A DNA stretch of 64,000 bases. Origin: Metaphire vulgaris (lineage: Eukaryota; Annelida; Clitellata; Crassiclitellata; Megascolecidae). The translations under genes and the position numbers were made by a program. Of this stretch, positions 12,690 to 23,261 are shown one piece after another (position 1 is the stretch's first letter; the number at the start of each line of letters is the position of its first letter). Where the stretch lies: assembly GCA_018105865.1 (NCBI GenBank), contig CM030865.1:10195513-10259512 (forward strand), written 5' to 3'. The notes below the pieces were generated by a model, which ran no database searches, was not told where the DNA came from, and worked only from the letters and a program-made list of their open reading frames with translations.

Positions 12690-13160
12690 CAGTGACGTAG
12701 CCAGGGGGTTTGGGGGTTAAAACTCCCCTTGGGCGCCGACCAGTGGCGTGTAGAGAGTGGCCGACGCTCGGGGCCAAGTTGTCCAAAGAGTATGCCCTCT
12801 GAGCAAAAAAAAGGTCGTCAGCTCGATTTTCACGCCCCCCTGGTCTGCGCCCGTGGCCACCGCCCCCTCGCCCCTACACGCTACTGGCGCCGACGAAAAA
12901 AAATTATAAAGTGTTTCCATGCATTTTTAAGTTTCGGACGCGGTTTTGAGGGTCAAAACTCCCATTGGGGCTGCTGACCAAAATTTTTTCAAACTTTTTT
13001 AAGCGTCATAGGCGTGACGTCCTTTTTTGATTGTCAGCATCAATTGTAGAAGGAAAGATACATTGGATGACCCTTTTTTGCTTGTCAAGATTTTTGAAAG
13101 TTGGTTACAGTCAAAAGTCAAAACCAAAATCCCCTTCCGGAAATCCTGGCTACGCCATTG
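12690..13160. mobile_element. hAT-like MITE in copy B
   Basis: It runs from CAGTGACGTAGCCAGG to CCTGGCTACGCCATTG, inverted termini clearer than in copy A. The internal TTTTTTGCTTGTCA module is near 13074. Confidence 0.75.
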
Positions 13161-13640
13161 TGCGTGTGTGTGTATCTGTGTGTTCATTTTCATTTTATTC
13201 ATGCCAGACCGCCACAGTATTTTGCATTTTGCAGTTCTAATTGTGATTTGTCCACCATCGTAAGACCTTGCGGTTAAGCTGAATTTCTCAAATGTATATC
13301 CTTATTTTGCGCTCTTAAAAAGGTGTGTTAATTTCGAAAATGCAAATCACTTAATCAAAGTCTCTGCATCAATGAAATTCTACACCTGCATGTTTACCAT
13401 TTATATAAATTGTAAGAAATATATGTCAAAGATAACAAGATAACATATTTCGCATGCACGACGCGAGATGGCGACCTGATGAACTGACGACTTACTCAAC
13501 TGAAACTGAACGCCTTGCTGTAGATGCGTTTTCGAGACGGTCACACCTTTTTATTAAGTGAATATATTGATACATAGCCTACTTTAGAAATTCTTCTTAA
13601 TCGAAAGGTTTCTTGCAGTAAACTCTCAGCAGCAGAGTGC

Positions 13641-14233
13641 TAAATGCTGTGGCGAATGTATGTATGCTTCAATCAAATGAAAATAAAATTACATAATGAT
13701 CACACACACACAAATACACAGACACACACAAATACACAGATGCACACACACGCACGCACACACACGATTAAATCGAATGAACACATCTTGTATGGAGGAG
13801 AAGGAGAAACTTTGCTAGGAAACACCAAGAATTAGGAAACGCAAACTCATCCATCAAACTAGTGTTTATCAATTATAACAGCCATGCTATTGTTGGATCG
13901 GTAGCAGGACTTTTGTTCAAAGTATGATTAGCACACGAACATTTGGTCATAGAACTATTGGTCATACGGACTTTAGGTCAGAAATATCTGCTGCCAGATG
14001 ACAAACGGGATTAAAAAATGTAAGTTTTGTTTCAGGAATGCACTTTTAACACTGGATTGATTCAGACGCCATCAAATCAGTATTATGCGATGTCGTCAGG
14101 GCCACACCTTTTAAACGCGTCAATATTAAAATCATAAAGTAATTATTCTTAGATATGTCAATCGATTCTATAAACTACGTTATTTTGTTATTTCGTCTCG
14201 ATATCAGTTCTACAAAGACAAAGCCAGCGGTCG
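13641..14233. repeat. CA-rich microsatellite and truncated repeat unit
   Basis: An interrupted CA repeat occupies about 13702-13766. From 14036 the dispersed unit begins (ACACTGGATTGATTCAGACG). It stops at about 14130, just before its core, where sequence unique to the ORF block starts. The same unit continues intact at 57155-57280, so ~14130 is probably a junction with the adjacent element. Confidence 0.6.
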
Positions 14234-14854
14234 CTAGGGGGCGAGGGCGAAATTTCTGCCCCTAATCCAACGGTGGGGCCAGTTGGCCCCGGGGTTTTTC
14301 GCCCTCGGGAGGTTCAGCGGAGCTTCCGTTGTTGTTGGGCTGAACGACGCTTTGTGTTTTGCTCTTGCAGCCGAGGGCCGCCATGATGCTCCCGACACTG
14401 GAGTGACTTTCTCTTGAAATTCTTCAATCAGCACACTGTCCAAAATGTTTTCCTCCGGTTCCCAGGAATTATATTTGCTGCTCCAACCTTTCCATTTCAC
14501 CAGGTATTCGAATTTTCGTTTTCGCGTTCTGCGCTTCAGAATGCATTGCGCCTCGAAGACCTTCTCCCCAATCTCGGAGAGTTCCATTCGGTGCCCCAAA
14601 AATCCGACCAATTTGCTTGATTTCTGGCGAAAATGGTTGAAACTAATTCCGTGTTGTTGTAGCTGCTGCTGCTGTTGCTGTAGCACCAGCTGTTGCTGTT
14701 GCTCCGGTTGTTGATGCTGCTCGCGTGATGAAATTAGCCTTGCTGAGCGTCTCCGTTGAGTTGTCCCCGCTTCTTCCCTGAGTCCCATAGACTTCCGGTC
14801 TCGGTGACCTCGGAACACCGATTGATTTTTGACGGCCGATCTGTTCTGTATCAT
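14234..14854 (-). CDS. Pc/CBX-type chromodomain ORF downstream of a LINE ORF
   Basis: The 206-aa frame has a basic N-terminus, a glutamine-rich tract (about residues 43-68), then at about 90-147 a chromodomain starting [11 protein letters not shown] and containing YLVKWKGW and [10 protein letters not shown]. This is the Polycomb/CBX class, not HP1. The expected aromatic-cage residues are present (F100, W121, W124), so binding of trimethylated H3 lysine 27 is plausible by family knowledge. The MELS start is where native CBX proteins begin, and the domain is intronless here although animal CBX genes normally split it. This suggests capture of a processed transcript. After FQEK the sequence departs from CBX. 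The ORF begins 26 nt after the upstream LINE ORF stop, and its frame is open back to 15160. It could be a second protein of the retroelement, a frameshift-fused domain, or a host retrogene beside it. Confidence 0.8.
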   Translation of the reverse strand: MIQNRSAVKNQSVFRGHRDRKSMGLREEAGTTQRRRSARLISSREQHQQPEQQQQLVLQQQQQQLQQHGISFNHFRQKSSKLVGFLGHRMELSEIGEKVFEAQCILKRRTRKRKFEYLVKWKGWSSKYNSWEPEENILDSVLIEEFQEKVTPVSGASWRPSAARAKHKASFSPTTTEAPLNLPRAKNPGANWPHRWIRGRNFALAP

Positions 14855-14880
14855 CTCCTGTGTAATCTTTCTAGAGCAAT

Positions 14881-17800
14881 TCAGACTGTAATTGCTTTGG
14901 ATTTTGAGGGCGACAGCTTCGTTGTCTGAACTCGACTGCGCTTCCGGTTTCGCTCTCTTAATAGCGCTACTGTTGTATGTGTAATTCTTTTCTTTTGCGC
15001 CGACTTCAACGGAATTGTAACCACTTTCTGCTCTGACCTGCAGTGAACAGTCGAAGTAAATGGATCTGTAGGCAAAGATGTCGTTTGACTGATCTCGAGA
15101 ACCTTGCGAGCAAATCCTTCGATAATGATTCGAAATCCGGCAGGAAATCGAAGCTTTGTATTAGAGAATGGAACTGCCATTGGAACTGACTTTTTGAGAA
15201 AAGCGGAAAACTTTGTGACGAACTCGCGATGATCGACGTCGTTTACGCTGACTCCAACCACTGCATTCGACATTTTCTCATTCGTGTCGTTTTCAACAAA
15301 TAGTTTGCGTGTTGATATTGGCAAACAGCCATGTTGACTCTGGGCTAGATTTAAGACTGACAAGACGGTCGCCGATTCGAGCCCCTCTGGGTAATTTTGG
15401 GCAATTACTTCTGCTCTCTTTTTATTTTCAGTAGTAATTTCAGATGAGAAATCCAGACTGTTCTCTTGTGATTCTCGTTGCTCGACCAAAGGATCACTAA
15501 GGCCTGCGGCGCTGTTGTGGATCGGACGAGACTGATCTCTTTCACATTCTGACGTATCAAGATTTTGCACATTCGTATAACATGCCAATGACTTTACACT
15601 GCACAAATCTTCAATTTGATTATCGCTACTGTCAACATCCCCGTGACCGAGAAAGTCATCGAGCACAGAACCGCCGTCACCGCATAATTCCGAGTTCGAT
15701 TGAAATTCCGAGAACGTCCCATGGAAGGCTACAGCGTTGAATCGTTGGATAGTCACTGAAATCAACTGCAGTAAGAATGACGTTTCTCTGTGATCACCTG
15801 ACAGCTGCGACAAGAGACGGCCGATTCGTCTGATGAAAGTTAGACCCTCTACGTTTATAGGGCCCAGCGTTTCGAACGCCAAAGGAACGAATGCATAGAT
15901 TGGTAGTGCATTGACGTACTTGTCGATTTTTCTTGTGGCAGCTATTTCCGACGGGCCGCCTGGAGATTGAGCAGCCACGGTTCTGTATGAGCTTGCCAGG
16001 GTGTCGATGACTGTTACATCCCAAGTTAGACATTTTCCGTTCTCCCACGGGATGAGAGTTTGGCCGTCAGGACGTTTGCCATCGGAACGAGTCAATCCGA
16101 CCGGTTCTTTTCTAGAAGGGATGCCAGCTTTAGAAAGCGCGCGCCAGATGACGTCGCTTAAGGCGGCGTGTCTGGCTATTCGACCCGGACCCAGTCGGCA
16201 TGATAGGCCATGAGATCCATCGGAGGTCACGGGCATTCCACAGCAGCAGAGATGTGGTGCGCATAGGTCCACTCCTAGGCGTAAGCCAGTCGCTATCCGA
16301 ACTGCTTCATCGTCGAGTCTCAAGCCTAGGGCTGTGATGGGGAGGCAGAACAGCCAATCTCCTGAATGCGGCGCGGTGATGGCGTTGATTCTGGCTTGAT
16401 GGAAGTCAGAGGTGATGGTGGATTTTAAGTGGAAAATGTCTCTCTCAACCAATGGACGATCCCAGGCTGATTGTCTGCGAAGGTTTTCGCCGGCGACAAT
16501 GTCTGGCTCATTGCATTCTAAAGACCAGCGTGTCATTGCGGCGTTCAAGTGAGCGTCCTCAGGAATTGCCGTGTTGGCGAGGATGGAAGTCTGGAGCCTG
16601 GCGGTACCTGCAGCTGAAGCCAAAAAGGCAGGAAGTGCTAGCGAGGTTGACCGTCGGATGCCCAAGCCTCCGTCTCTGATTGGCAATGTAGCCTGGAGCC
16701 AGTGTTCGGCTGAAAGATTCAGGTTTAGGACTTGTGATAGACCTGTTCGAAGCAGTTCGTCGAATTGGACGAGTGTTGGATGGTCCATGCACGGAGCGCA
16801 GCGTAGGGTGTACAGCATTCGCGACGAGTTGATGGAGCAGCGAAGTAGCGTGAGGGCGTCGTGTCTCGGCAGGTCCTTGATCCGTGAGATGCCTAATGCC
16901 AGTTCGTCTCGGCGGTATTCGAGGCATCGAGAGAGAGCGATTCCGGTGGACAGTGGCGCCCCGAGGAGACAGGCCTCGTTTCGAGGGACCGGTAGGAACT
17001 GGCTTAAGATCCCTGGAAGAGATGAGTGGATGCTGTTTGAAATGATTTCGCATTTATTGACGTTCAGCGAAAGCCCAATTTTGCTGGCTTCATCAGACAA
17101 GATTTCGACGTCACGTGCTGCCTCTTGAATTGTACCTCCGATGGTGAGATCGTCTAGAAATCCAATACGCAGTTCTGAAGAGAGACTTTCTAGTAATGGC
17201 TGGATGGTCATACAGAACAGGAAAGGTCCCAACGGGTCTCCTTGCTGGGCGCCCGACTGCGACAGTAATTTGTACTGGCCGAACTTGAGTGTTGACGCTT
17301 CGGCGTATGCAGCATGGCAGTACGGGTAGATCGATGGCGTGGCGGATAGGACAGCCGTTAGCATTGCCGAGCGACTGAGGCTGTTAAATGCATTTCTGAA
17401 GTCCAGTTTCACTAGCACCGAGTCCGGACCCAAGGCGTCTAGGAAGCGTCTGGCCGAGTGGACGGCTGCTTCACATCCGCCTGGTGTGCCGATGCCGAGC
17501 TGGAGAGGAGCTAGCCTATCGACCACTTGCGAAATCGCGAACGAATTCGCACATTTCGAGGCTAGACGTCGCCAGTAGTAACCAATGGCGATTGGCCGGA
17601 GACCACCGGTTTTCTTTCTTAAGGCCAACAGATTGCCTCCGAAGAGCACAGGTCGTACTACTTCGGGACAATCTCCCCTTAGCAAGAGATTTATAAAATT
17701 CGCGAGAGAAGAGAGTAGCGCAGGACCCGTATCACTGTGATTGACCAGCTCCAGTATATGTTGGGGCCTTATGCCGTCCGGTCCTCCACTGGATCCAGAG

Positions 17801-18621
17801 GGGAAGGATCTGATCTCTCTCAGAATTTCTGATGTCGTTACCTGGAGTGGCTGCACATCGTTATCAGGAGACGGTATGCGGTTGTTGTCTGTCGGTTCGG
17901 GATGCTTTGAGCGAAGTTCTTCTACGGAAGTGGCGTCGGCATCTACTAAACTGTCGTCAGAACAGAGGATGCGCAGTGCTGCCCGAACGTTCCCGTCTTC
18001 CAGCTTCGAACAAACAGCTCTGAGCCAATGTTGATGCGACACTAAAGGCGACTTCTTTGGGCGTTGGCGCGTTGTGGTCGTTGGTGGGGGTGTAACAGCA
18101 CTGGTTAACGCTTCCTGACAGGCGCTGACTCTTTTCTTGATCGTGGCTATTAGGTTGTTCCGCCTGCCGCCTCTGGGAAAAGTGCCCAGAATTTCTTGAC
18201 CCACATTCAGTAGTGCTATCCAGTTCTCTGTGCGGTTATGGCCAGAGCAAATCCTGTCAAGTAATGATGCCAGGTGGAGTGCTACTGTCGTGCGCGCACC
18301 TTTCGGTATGTGTTTTATCACACCATGATGGAAGTCAGGGTGAGATATTTCTGTAACTTCAATGCAATTCTGTGACTGTAAAACAGATGAAAGACTTGTA
18401 TCATTCAAGGATTGCAGAGAAGTATAGGAATCATCTGTAACGCTATGAATTGCCAGTGGAGGCTTATTTGATCCTGAGCAAATGTTGTTACGAGGACCGT
18501 GCAGATGTATTAAGCCGCTGTTTTTGTAGACATGTCTGGCGGTTTTACAGTGGCTACATATTCCCAGTGGTTTGATAGTATTCTGGGAAGCAGGTTGAGA
18601 AATAACGGTTTGTGAAGACAT
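14881..18621 (-). CDS. Intact LINE ORF: zinc motif, reverse transcriptase, R2-like endonuclease
   Basis: This 1246-aa frame has no stops. An N-terminal Cys/His motif (C22, C25, H39/H41, C48, within GLIHLHGP) is probably a nucleic-acid-binding knuckle. The reverse transcriptase covers about 270-570: [19 protein letters not shown], motif [10 protein letters not shown] (D407), motif B QQGDPLGP (459-466), and motif C FLDD (D490, D491) with LDD in place of the usual ADD. A C-terminal region at about 790-875 has a CCxC-H-C zinc cluster (792-808), a downstream RH (817-818), then RPDG (D852) and WDVTV (D868), matching the restriction-like endonuclease of R2/CRE-type LINEs. By family this makes target-primed insertion likely. 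Residues ~970-1246 are a Ser/Lys-rich extension I do not recognise. The block is visibly less AT-rich than its flanks. Everything else LINE-like in the window is truncated, so this copy is young or under selection. Confidence 0.9.
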   Translation of the reverse strand: MSSQTVISQPASQNTIKPLGICSHCKTARHVYKNSGLIHLHGPRNNICSGSNKPPLAIHSVTDDSYTSLQSLNDTSLSSVLQSQNCIEVTEISHPDFHHGVIKHIPKGARTTVALHLASLLDRICSGHNRTENWIALLNVGQEILGTFPRGGRRNNLIATIKKRVSACQEALTSAVTPPPTTTTRQRPKKSPLVSHQHWLRAVCSKLEDGNVRAALRILCSDDSLVDADATSVEELRSKHPEPTDNNRIPSPDNDVQPLQVTTSEILREIRSFPSGSSGGPDGIRPQHILELVNHSDTGPALLSSLANFINLLLRGDCPEVVRPVLFGGNLLALRKKTGGLRPIAIGYYWRRLASKCANSFAISQVVDRLAPLQLGIGTPGGCEAAVHSARRFLDALGPDSVLVKLDFRNAFNSLSRSAMLTAVLSATPSIYPYCHAAYAEASTLKFGQYKLLSQSGAQQGDPLGPFLFCMTIQPLLESLSSELRIGFLDDLTIGGTIQEAARDVEILSDEASKIGLSLNVNKCEIISNSIHSSLPGILSQFLPVPRNEACLLGAPLSTGIALSRCLEYRRDELALGISRIKDLPRHDALTLLRCSINSSRMLYTLRCAPCMDHPTLVQFDELLRTGLSQVLNLNLSAEHWLQATLPIRDGGLGIRRSTSLALPAFLASAAGTARLQTSILANTAIPEDAHLNAAMTRWSLECNEPDIVAGENLRRQSAWDRPLVERDIFHLKSTITSDFHQARINAITAPHSGDWLFCLPITALGLRLDDEAVRIATGLRLGVDLCAPHLCCCGMPVTSDGSHGLSCRLGPGRIARHAALSDVIWRALSKAGIPSRKEPVGLTRSDGKRPDGQTLIPWENGKCLTWDVTVIDTLASSYRTVAAQSPGGPSEIAATRKIDKYVNALPIYAFVPLAFETLGPINVEGLTFIRRIGRLLSQLSGDHRETSFLLQLISVTIQRFNAVAFHGTFSEFQSNSELCGDGGSVLDDFLGHGDVDSSDNQIEDLCSVKSLACYTNVQNLDTSECERDQSRPIHNSAAGLSDPLVEQRESQENSLDFSSEITTENKKRAEVIAQNYPEGLESATVLSVLNLAQSQHGCLPISTRKLFVENDTNEKMSNAVVGVSVNDVDHREFVTKFSAFLKKSVPMAVPFSNTKLRFPAGFRIIIEGFARKVLEISQTTSLPTDPFTSTVHCRSEQKVVTIPLKSAQKKRITHTTVALLRERNRKRSRVQTTKLSPSKSKAITV

Positions 18622-19030
18622 AGTCGATTAGCAGAACGGAAGCATAATTAAATCCAACTAATTTCAACTAACGGATGATAAGATAACGTCAAAACTCAAC
18701 GGCGCAGCTGATTGTACTAATCGTCTCCATGACGACGATCGGCGGTTGATAGACCTAGTCGACGAAGACGCGTTTTAAGAAATTCAAATATCAGAGTTCG
18801 AGTGCAGAGTAAACATACTTTCCTCAAAACAATCCAAGTGGGACATCCACATCTAGAATAACATCGATCGCCATAATCCTGGAGCAAATGCCGACACAAA
18901 GATACGAAGCACACCACCGAAATGCCGTGAAAATGCAAATTAATCGAGTAAATAATGAACACCGCTTAACTTAGCGTGTGTGGTTGATCGCATCGCATCT
19001 TATTGAAGAAATTGATCTGCCATTGCATTT
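18622..19030. other. Possible 5' leader of the LINE, no gene
   Basis: The sequence upstream of the LINE start is unlike the dispersed repeats. It may be the element's 5' untranslated region; its outer boundary is not visible. The minus-strand frame at 18717-18962 has no recognisable domain. Confidence 0.4.
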
Positions 19031-19356
19031 TGCATGTTGCTTTTTGCCTTGACCGATTTTCACCTTACGGTTAAGCGGAATTTCTCAATTGTATCGTGTA
19101 ATCTTCTCATCTAAAAAAGGGGTGGCACTGACAATCTGCAAATCTCCGATTTGATCTCATCTGAGTCAATGCAGTGCTAAATTGCATTGCGGAAACAAAA
19201 TAACAATTATCGAAACCCGGTTTAGATTAATCTCATTGTCTGTCATTGTTTACAAATTGTTATGGAAATCTAAATTGAAGATGTATGATGTATCAGATTT
19301 ATCGCTACGAGCTTTGTGAATGTCTTGCAATGACTTCATTATTTTTATTACTTCTT

Positions 19357-19415
19357 CTTCTTTTCTTTTTCTTCTTCTTCTTTTTCTTCTTCTTCTTCTT
19401 CTTCTTCTTCTTCTT

Positions 19416-19446
<31 letters not shown>
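19357..19446. repeat. TTC/GAA microsatellite
   Basis: A near-perfect trinucleotide array. The equivalent array is at 62345-62460 in the inverted duplicate. Confidence 0.95.
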
Positions 19447-19717
19447 GCGTTCCCACTAGTTGGGCGTTGCTGTTTCCAGAGTCCGAGCCATAATTTTCTG
19501 TCCTGCGCCCGCTTCCACGCCGTGGCAAGGTCAATGTTGTGTGTGGGGTTAGGGGTCTTTCTTGAATGTTCTTGTCCAGGTTATCCAAGTCCTATACCCG
19601 CCGGTCTTTTCCAGGTCTTTGTATACGAGAGAGACGCAGGATTCGACGCAAGCACCACGGATGGCATGCATCTAATCTCCTGCTGAGTTGTGATGTCATC
19701 GCCCACTTCTCTGCCCC

Positions 19718-19721
<4 letters not shown>

Positions 19722-19778
<57 letters not shown>

Positions 19779-19788
19779 TAATAATAAC

Positions 19789-19836
<48 letters not shown>
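19722..19836. repeat. AAT microsatellite
   Basis: An AAT array with a few AAC interruptions, followed by GTGATTTTAAGTG. The same order (inverted) is at 61995-62085 and 33790-33870, so the array probably belongs to the 3' end of a LINE family. Confidence 0.95.
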
Positions 19837-19837
<1 letters not shown>

Positions 19838-20529
19838 TGATTTTAAGTGATTTAGGAGGCTAAGCAAGCCTACTGTATGTGAAAACCACTGAAGCAACTC
19901 TCGCATTTAATGACCTAGTATTCCGAGATAGCCTTTGAATCCATATAGTAACACTGGCAGGATGCGTGTCTTGGTCCAGAGTTTAATACTAGAGCGCCAT
20001 AAATGTCGGTTCAGCCCTGCAAAGCAGCTTAGGCCTTAGGGCAATACCAATTCTCCTGGTGACTTCCGAATGCAAAGCCTCCTTCCTAGTCGAAAAGACA
20101 AATCATTGATTCAAAAATGTCTAAATCAATTAAAAGCAAAATTTTCGTTCTTTAATAATTATAGGCTGAATAAAACAAAGATATGAAATGTCAAAAGAGA
20201 TATAAAAATATTTTCTGGCCAACTAATTCAATTCAGTGTTTCTAATACATTGGCTTTCAAAGCGACACCTGATTCTATGTGACCCGCGACATCATTTAGA
20301 AGTAATCATACGAGAAGCAGGAAATGAGACAATCTGAAATTATTTTATGGAACACGGCACTTTGAAATTCTAGAAGCGGTTGGTAGAAGAATGATCTCGC
20401 CCCTAATTCTCCACAAAATGTCTTTACAAGCAAAGAAATTAATGGTATCGCTGTTATTTCGTCGTTTTACGGAATTGAAATAATGGATTCCAATTCGGAA
20501 TAAGGACAGTTTCAGTTGCTATGGTAACC

Positions 20530-20935
20530 GCACTTATTTTACTAGACTTGTCTGCGGGTTTTGATAAAATAGATCATGCAATCCTTATCCATAGACTTCA
20601 GCATTGCTTTGGTATATCGGTTATACTGCACTGGAGTGGTTCAAATCCTACCTTCAACATTACAGCCAGTGTTTAATCTAGGCCGTTTCCGGGGGGAATT
20701 GCCCTCCCGGAAATTTCAAATGCCCCCTCGGAAATTTTGGAATGCTACATGGACTAACAGCGGCCCCTAGCAGAATTCCCCCCGGCTTTGTCAGTTTCCC
20801 CTCGGCTTTTTCAGTCCCCCCCCGGAGTCCAGGAGTCTAGATTAAACACTGATTACAGCCATACTGTTTACTGTAACGGTGTTCAGTCAAATTCAATTAA
20901 CATAGATTTTGGCGTTCGCAAGGGTTTTAGTTTTA
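20530..20935 (+). pseudogene. LINE reverse transcriptase fragment split by a MITE
   Basis: LLDLSAGFDKIDHAILIHRL is reverse transcriptase motif A with its flank (CR1/Jockey style). It is interrupted by the hAT MITE at 20667-20851. After it the frame resumes with VTVNGVQSNSINIDFGVRKG, which in intact elements leads into the QGS motif. Confidence 0.75.
20667..20851. mobile_element. hAT MITE, family 1 copy inside a LINE remnant
   Basis: The terminal inverted repeat CAGTGTTTAATCTAG / CTAGATTAAACACTG is perfect over 15 bp. The flanking duplication ATTACAGC (20659-20666 and 20852-20859) is perfect over 8 bp. Insertion postdates the LINE fragment. Confidence 0.95.
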
Positions 20936-22036
20936 GGTGACCGTGCAAGTTAGGAAATCCCATAAGAAAGACTTCAAAACTTCTGCATCTGGGCTTTTCG
21001 ATGATTGTAATGCGTTTACTGGTAATGGTCGTGACTAAGCACACTGATTAATGTAATTAATTTCTCGTCTATATAAAGAAAACAAGAAAATATTAACGCA
21101 CTTTGATCCAACAATAGCCATGCTGCAATAGACATTTGTTTGATTAAAGAATAGGGATTTTGTCTGCAAATTCTCGATGTTTCTTATCAAAGTTTTCCCT
21201 TGAAATAGCCATCGCCTCGGCTCTTGTACAATGTGTATTGGAAATTGGGCACTGTGCCCGGGGCCCCTCGAATCTAAGGGTCCCGCGCGCTCCTGCCATT
21301 TCATTTTGTATTACCTTACTTTTATTTAACCTTATTCTAGTTTTTTTAATTTCTTAAAGTTGTCTTTGTATTTTAATTTTACATTCTTTAAGTTTTAAAA
21401 AGTGATTTCTGAATGTTCTGGTCATTCGCTCAGCTTATTCGGTATTTCCGAACGGTAGACAGTAGACTGGGAACCAGACTTATGCTATCACAGTCTGCTT
21501 CTCCGCCTTCTCGTTTATAACTTCCGATACGTTGTTGCGATATTCAGCCATTAGAAATAAGTAATACGTTTAGCTTGTCTAATTTAATATTGTCTGTGTG
21601 GTATCTTGGTTAAGTTTTACTTCTTGCCGTAAATTGTCCGTAATATTTACTTGCTAATGATAATATATAAAACTACACTTAATTAACATAGCAGTCATGT
21701 TCGCCTTGTTCGGGATTTTACGATGGAAAGTAGACTTTTGAAATACTGTTCAGTATAGCGTGCGGTTTGAAATGGCTAAGATCTGTCGCATTTCGAGCTC
21801 TGTAGAATAAAATTGAGACGGACAGTATTGACAATCCTTCCACCGTTTGACGCAATGATGAAAGAGAGTCGAGAAAATCTGATCCCGATTCGAGTGCCCC
21901 ATCACTCCGCCGAAAGTTTTGCCTATCTACGCAACTACTGCGACAGTAGTCCTTCAATTGGTTAAAATCATACAGATAATCGATTTTATTTTTTAAAATG
22001 TTGTCTATAAAACTTATGATACAAGGAACCAGTTAT
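20936..22036. other. No recognised gene
   Basis: AT-rich, with a short GC block at about 21240-21300 (GCACTGTGCCCGGGGCCCC). Some words (AACAATAGCCATGCT, TTTGATTAAAGAATAGGG) recur in the dispersed units. The frames at 21035-21304 and 21718-21957 show no domain. Confidence 0.4.
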
Positions 22037-22044
22037 CTTAAGAC

Positions 22045-22289
22045 CAGGGCCATCTTTAGAATTTTGGGCGCCCTAGGCAGATTTTCATTTTCGGAAATTT
22101 TCGCCCATTCACATCACATACGGAAAAAGTCTGACGAGCAAAAAAAGCTTGTCGGCTCCCCGAAATAACCTGATAAGCAAAAAAACGTTATTCTCTCATA
22201 AAAAACTTTCATCCCCGTTTTATTTCGCCCTTACAACATTTTTCGCCCCTAGGCAGTGCCTAAACTGCCTAATGGTTAAGGTGGCCCTG
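22045..22289. mobile_element. hAT-like MITE
   Basis: The ends CAGGGCCATCTTTAGAATT and GGTGGCCCTG are imperfectly inverted. The flanks CTTAAGAC (22037-22044) and CCTAAGAC (22290-22297) match at 7 of 8 positions. It has two internal variants of the GAC...AGCAAAAAA module. Confidence 0.75.
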
Positions 22290-22390
22290 CCTAAGACAGG
22301 GGTCATCTCGCGATCGACCTTGTAGCCATTTCAATCCATGCTCGGCAGAAATCTCTTTTGTGATGTCACTCGTTCGCCTACTCGTATACT

Positions 22391-22581
22391 CAGTGGCGGC
22401 TCTAGGATTCGGCAAGTGCGAGGGGTCGTTGGGGTGGCAACTTCTAATCATGGGGGCCAACCATTTGTTGTTTATTGTATGTAGCATTAAGTATAGGGTC
22501 CCAACTGGGGGTGACCACTGGGGGGCCAGGCACTCAATAGGGGGCACGGGCCCCCTGCCCCCTCCGGTGGAGCCGCCACTG
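22391..22581. mobile_element. hAT MITE, CAGTGGCGGCTC family
   Basis: The termini CAGTGGCGGCTC / GAGCCGCCACTG are exact inverted repeats. The target duplication CGTATACT (22383-22390 and 22582-22589) is perfect. Family members lie at 30670, 31336 and 44650. Confidence 0.95.
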
Positions 22582-22870
22582 CGTATACTGTCAGTGACAG
22601 TGGGTAGTTGTTTCCAAATCAGCAGTGTACAGAATTCATTGCCTACATCACTTCGTGAAACCAGCGCATTATTACCTTTTAAATTAAGTCAGACACTAAC
22701 GGTCTTCGAAAGAAACCCCCGCCGACCAGACTGCCCTCTTTATCGTCACCAGTCCATAATTATCAGTGTAGTTTCTACAACAACGGCTGATGCTATAGGC
22801 ACTATTACACACTAGCACTATAGATTTCATTGATTGATTGATCTCGGATATAGCCCATCCGGGGCCCCTC

Positions 22871-23261
22871 CAAGGCTCGATCATACGCGTATGACAAAAT
22901 AAAATACGTTAAAATACGTGCGTATGAATAAAAAAATAAAATACGCGTATGATACGCGTATTTATAAGTCTGTTCGGTTATTTATAATTTGCTTACTTAG
23001 CGAGCAATGTCAATTGCGACGTCGCGCCACGTCACTGTAACTGAGCCCAAAATTGACTTCTGTTAACACTTGTTCCCCTTTTAATTTCTTTGTGCAGGTA
23101 AATGGTTAACAGACTGCGGTAATTGACGCAATTTCATGGCTATGTAGGCCTGAGGTATTATTGCTCACGTATGATAGCGCGTATGATAAAGAGTCATACG
23201 TTAAAATACGTGCGTATGATACAAAAAATATAATACGTATGATACGTATGATCGAGCTTTG
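22871..23261. mobile_element. MITE rich in ATACGCGTATGA palindromes
   Basis: The ends CAAGGCTCGATCATACG and CGTATGATCGAGCTTTG are inverted. The flanks GGCCCCTC and GGCCCCGC match at 7 of 8 positions. The interior repeats short CGTATGATACG-type palindromes near both ends (22885-22965 and 23165-23250). Confidence 0.65.

Larger units (their letters stand above)
9568..13640 (+). repeat. Long direct duplication, copy B
   Basis: It aligns with 1-3990 in the same order: AT-rich leader, cores near 11240, 11940 and 13270, LINE fragment, MITE, and a tail ending in AAATGCTGTGGCGAAT. It differs by small indels and by an insertion at about 9655-10085 made largely of AGTATTTAAATACT-type words. After 13660 its tail matches 56220 onward, whereas copy A departs at about 4050. 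Confidence 0.85.
19031..20480 (-). repeat. Inverted duplicate of 61460-62830 with LINE 3' debris
   Basis: The content matches 61460-62830 in reverse complement: core repeat (19067), TTC tract (about 19357-19446), LINE 3' sequence, AAT tract (about 19722-19836), and the ILPVLLYGFKG-encoding stretch. On the minus strand, fragments such as RRILRLSYTKTWKRPAG and ATAWKRAQDRKLWL are LINE C-terminal remains. Poly-Leu, poly-Tyr and poly-Arg frames here are microsatellite translations. Confidence 0.8.

Noticed and set aside
19285..19906. Long poly-Phe/Leu, poly-Arg and poly-Tyr frames (also at 33656-33946, 34742-35041, 61970-62546)
   Set aside because: They are translations of TTC/GAA and AAT/ATT microsatellites.
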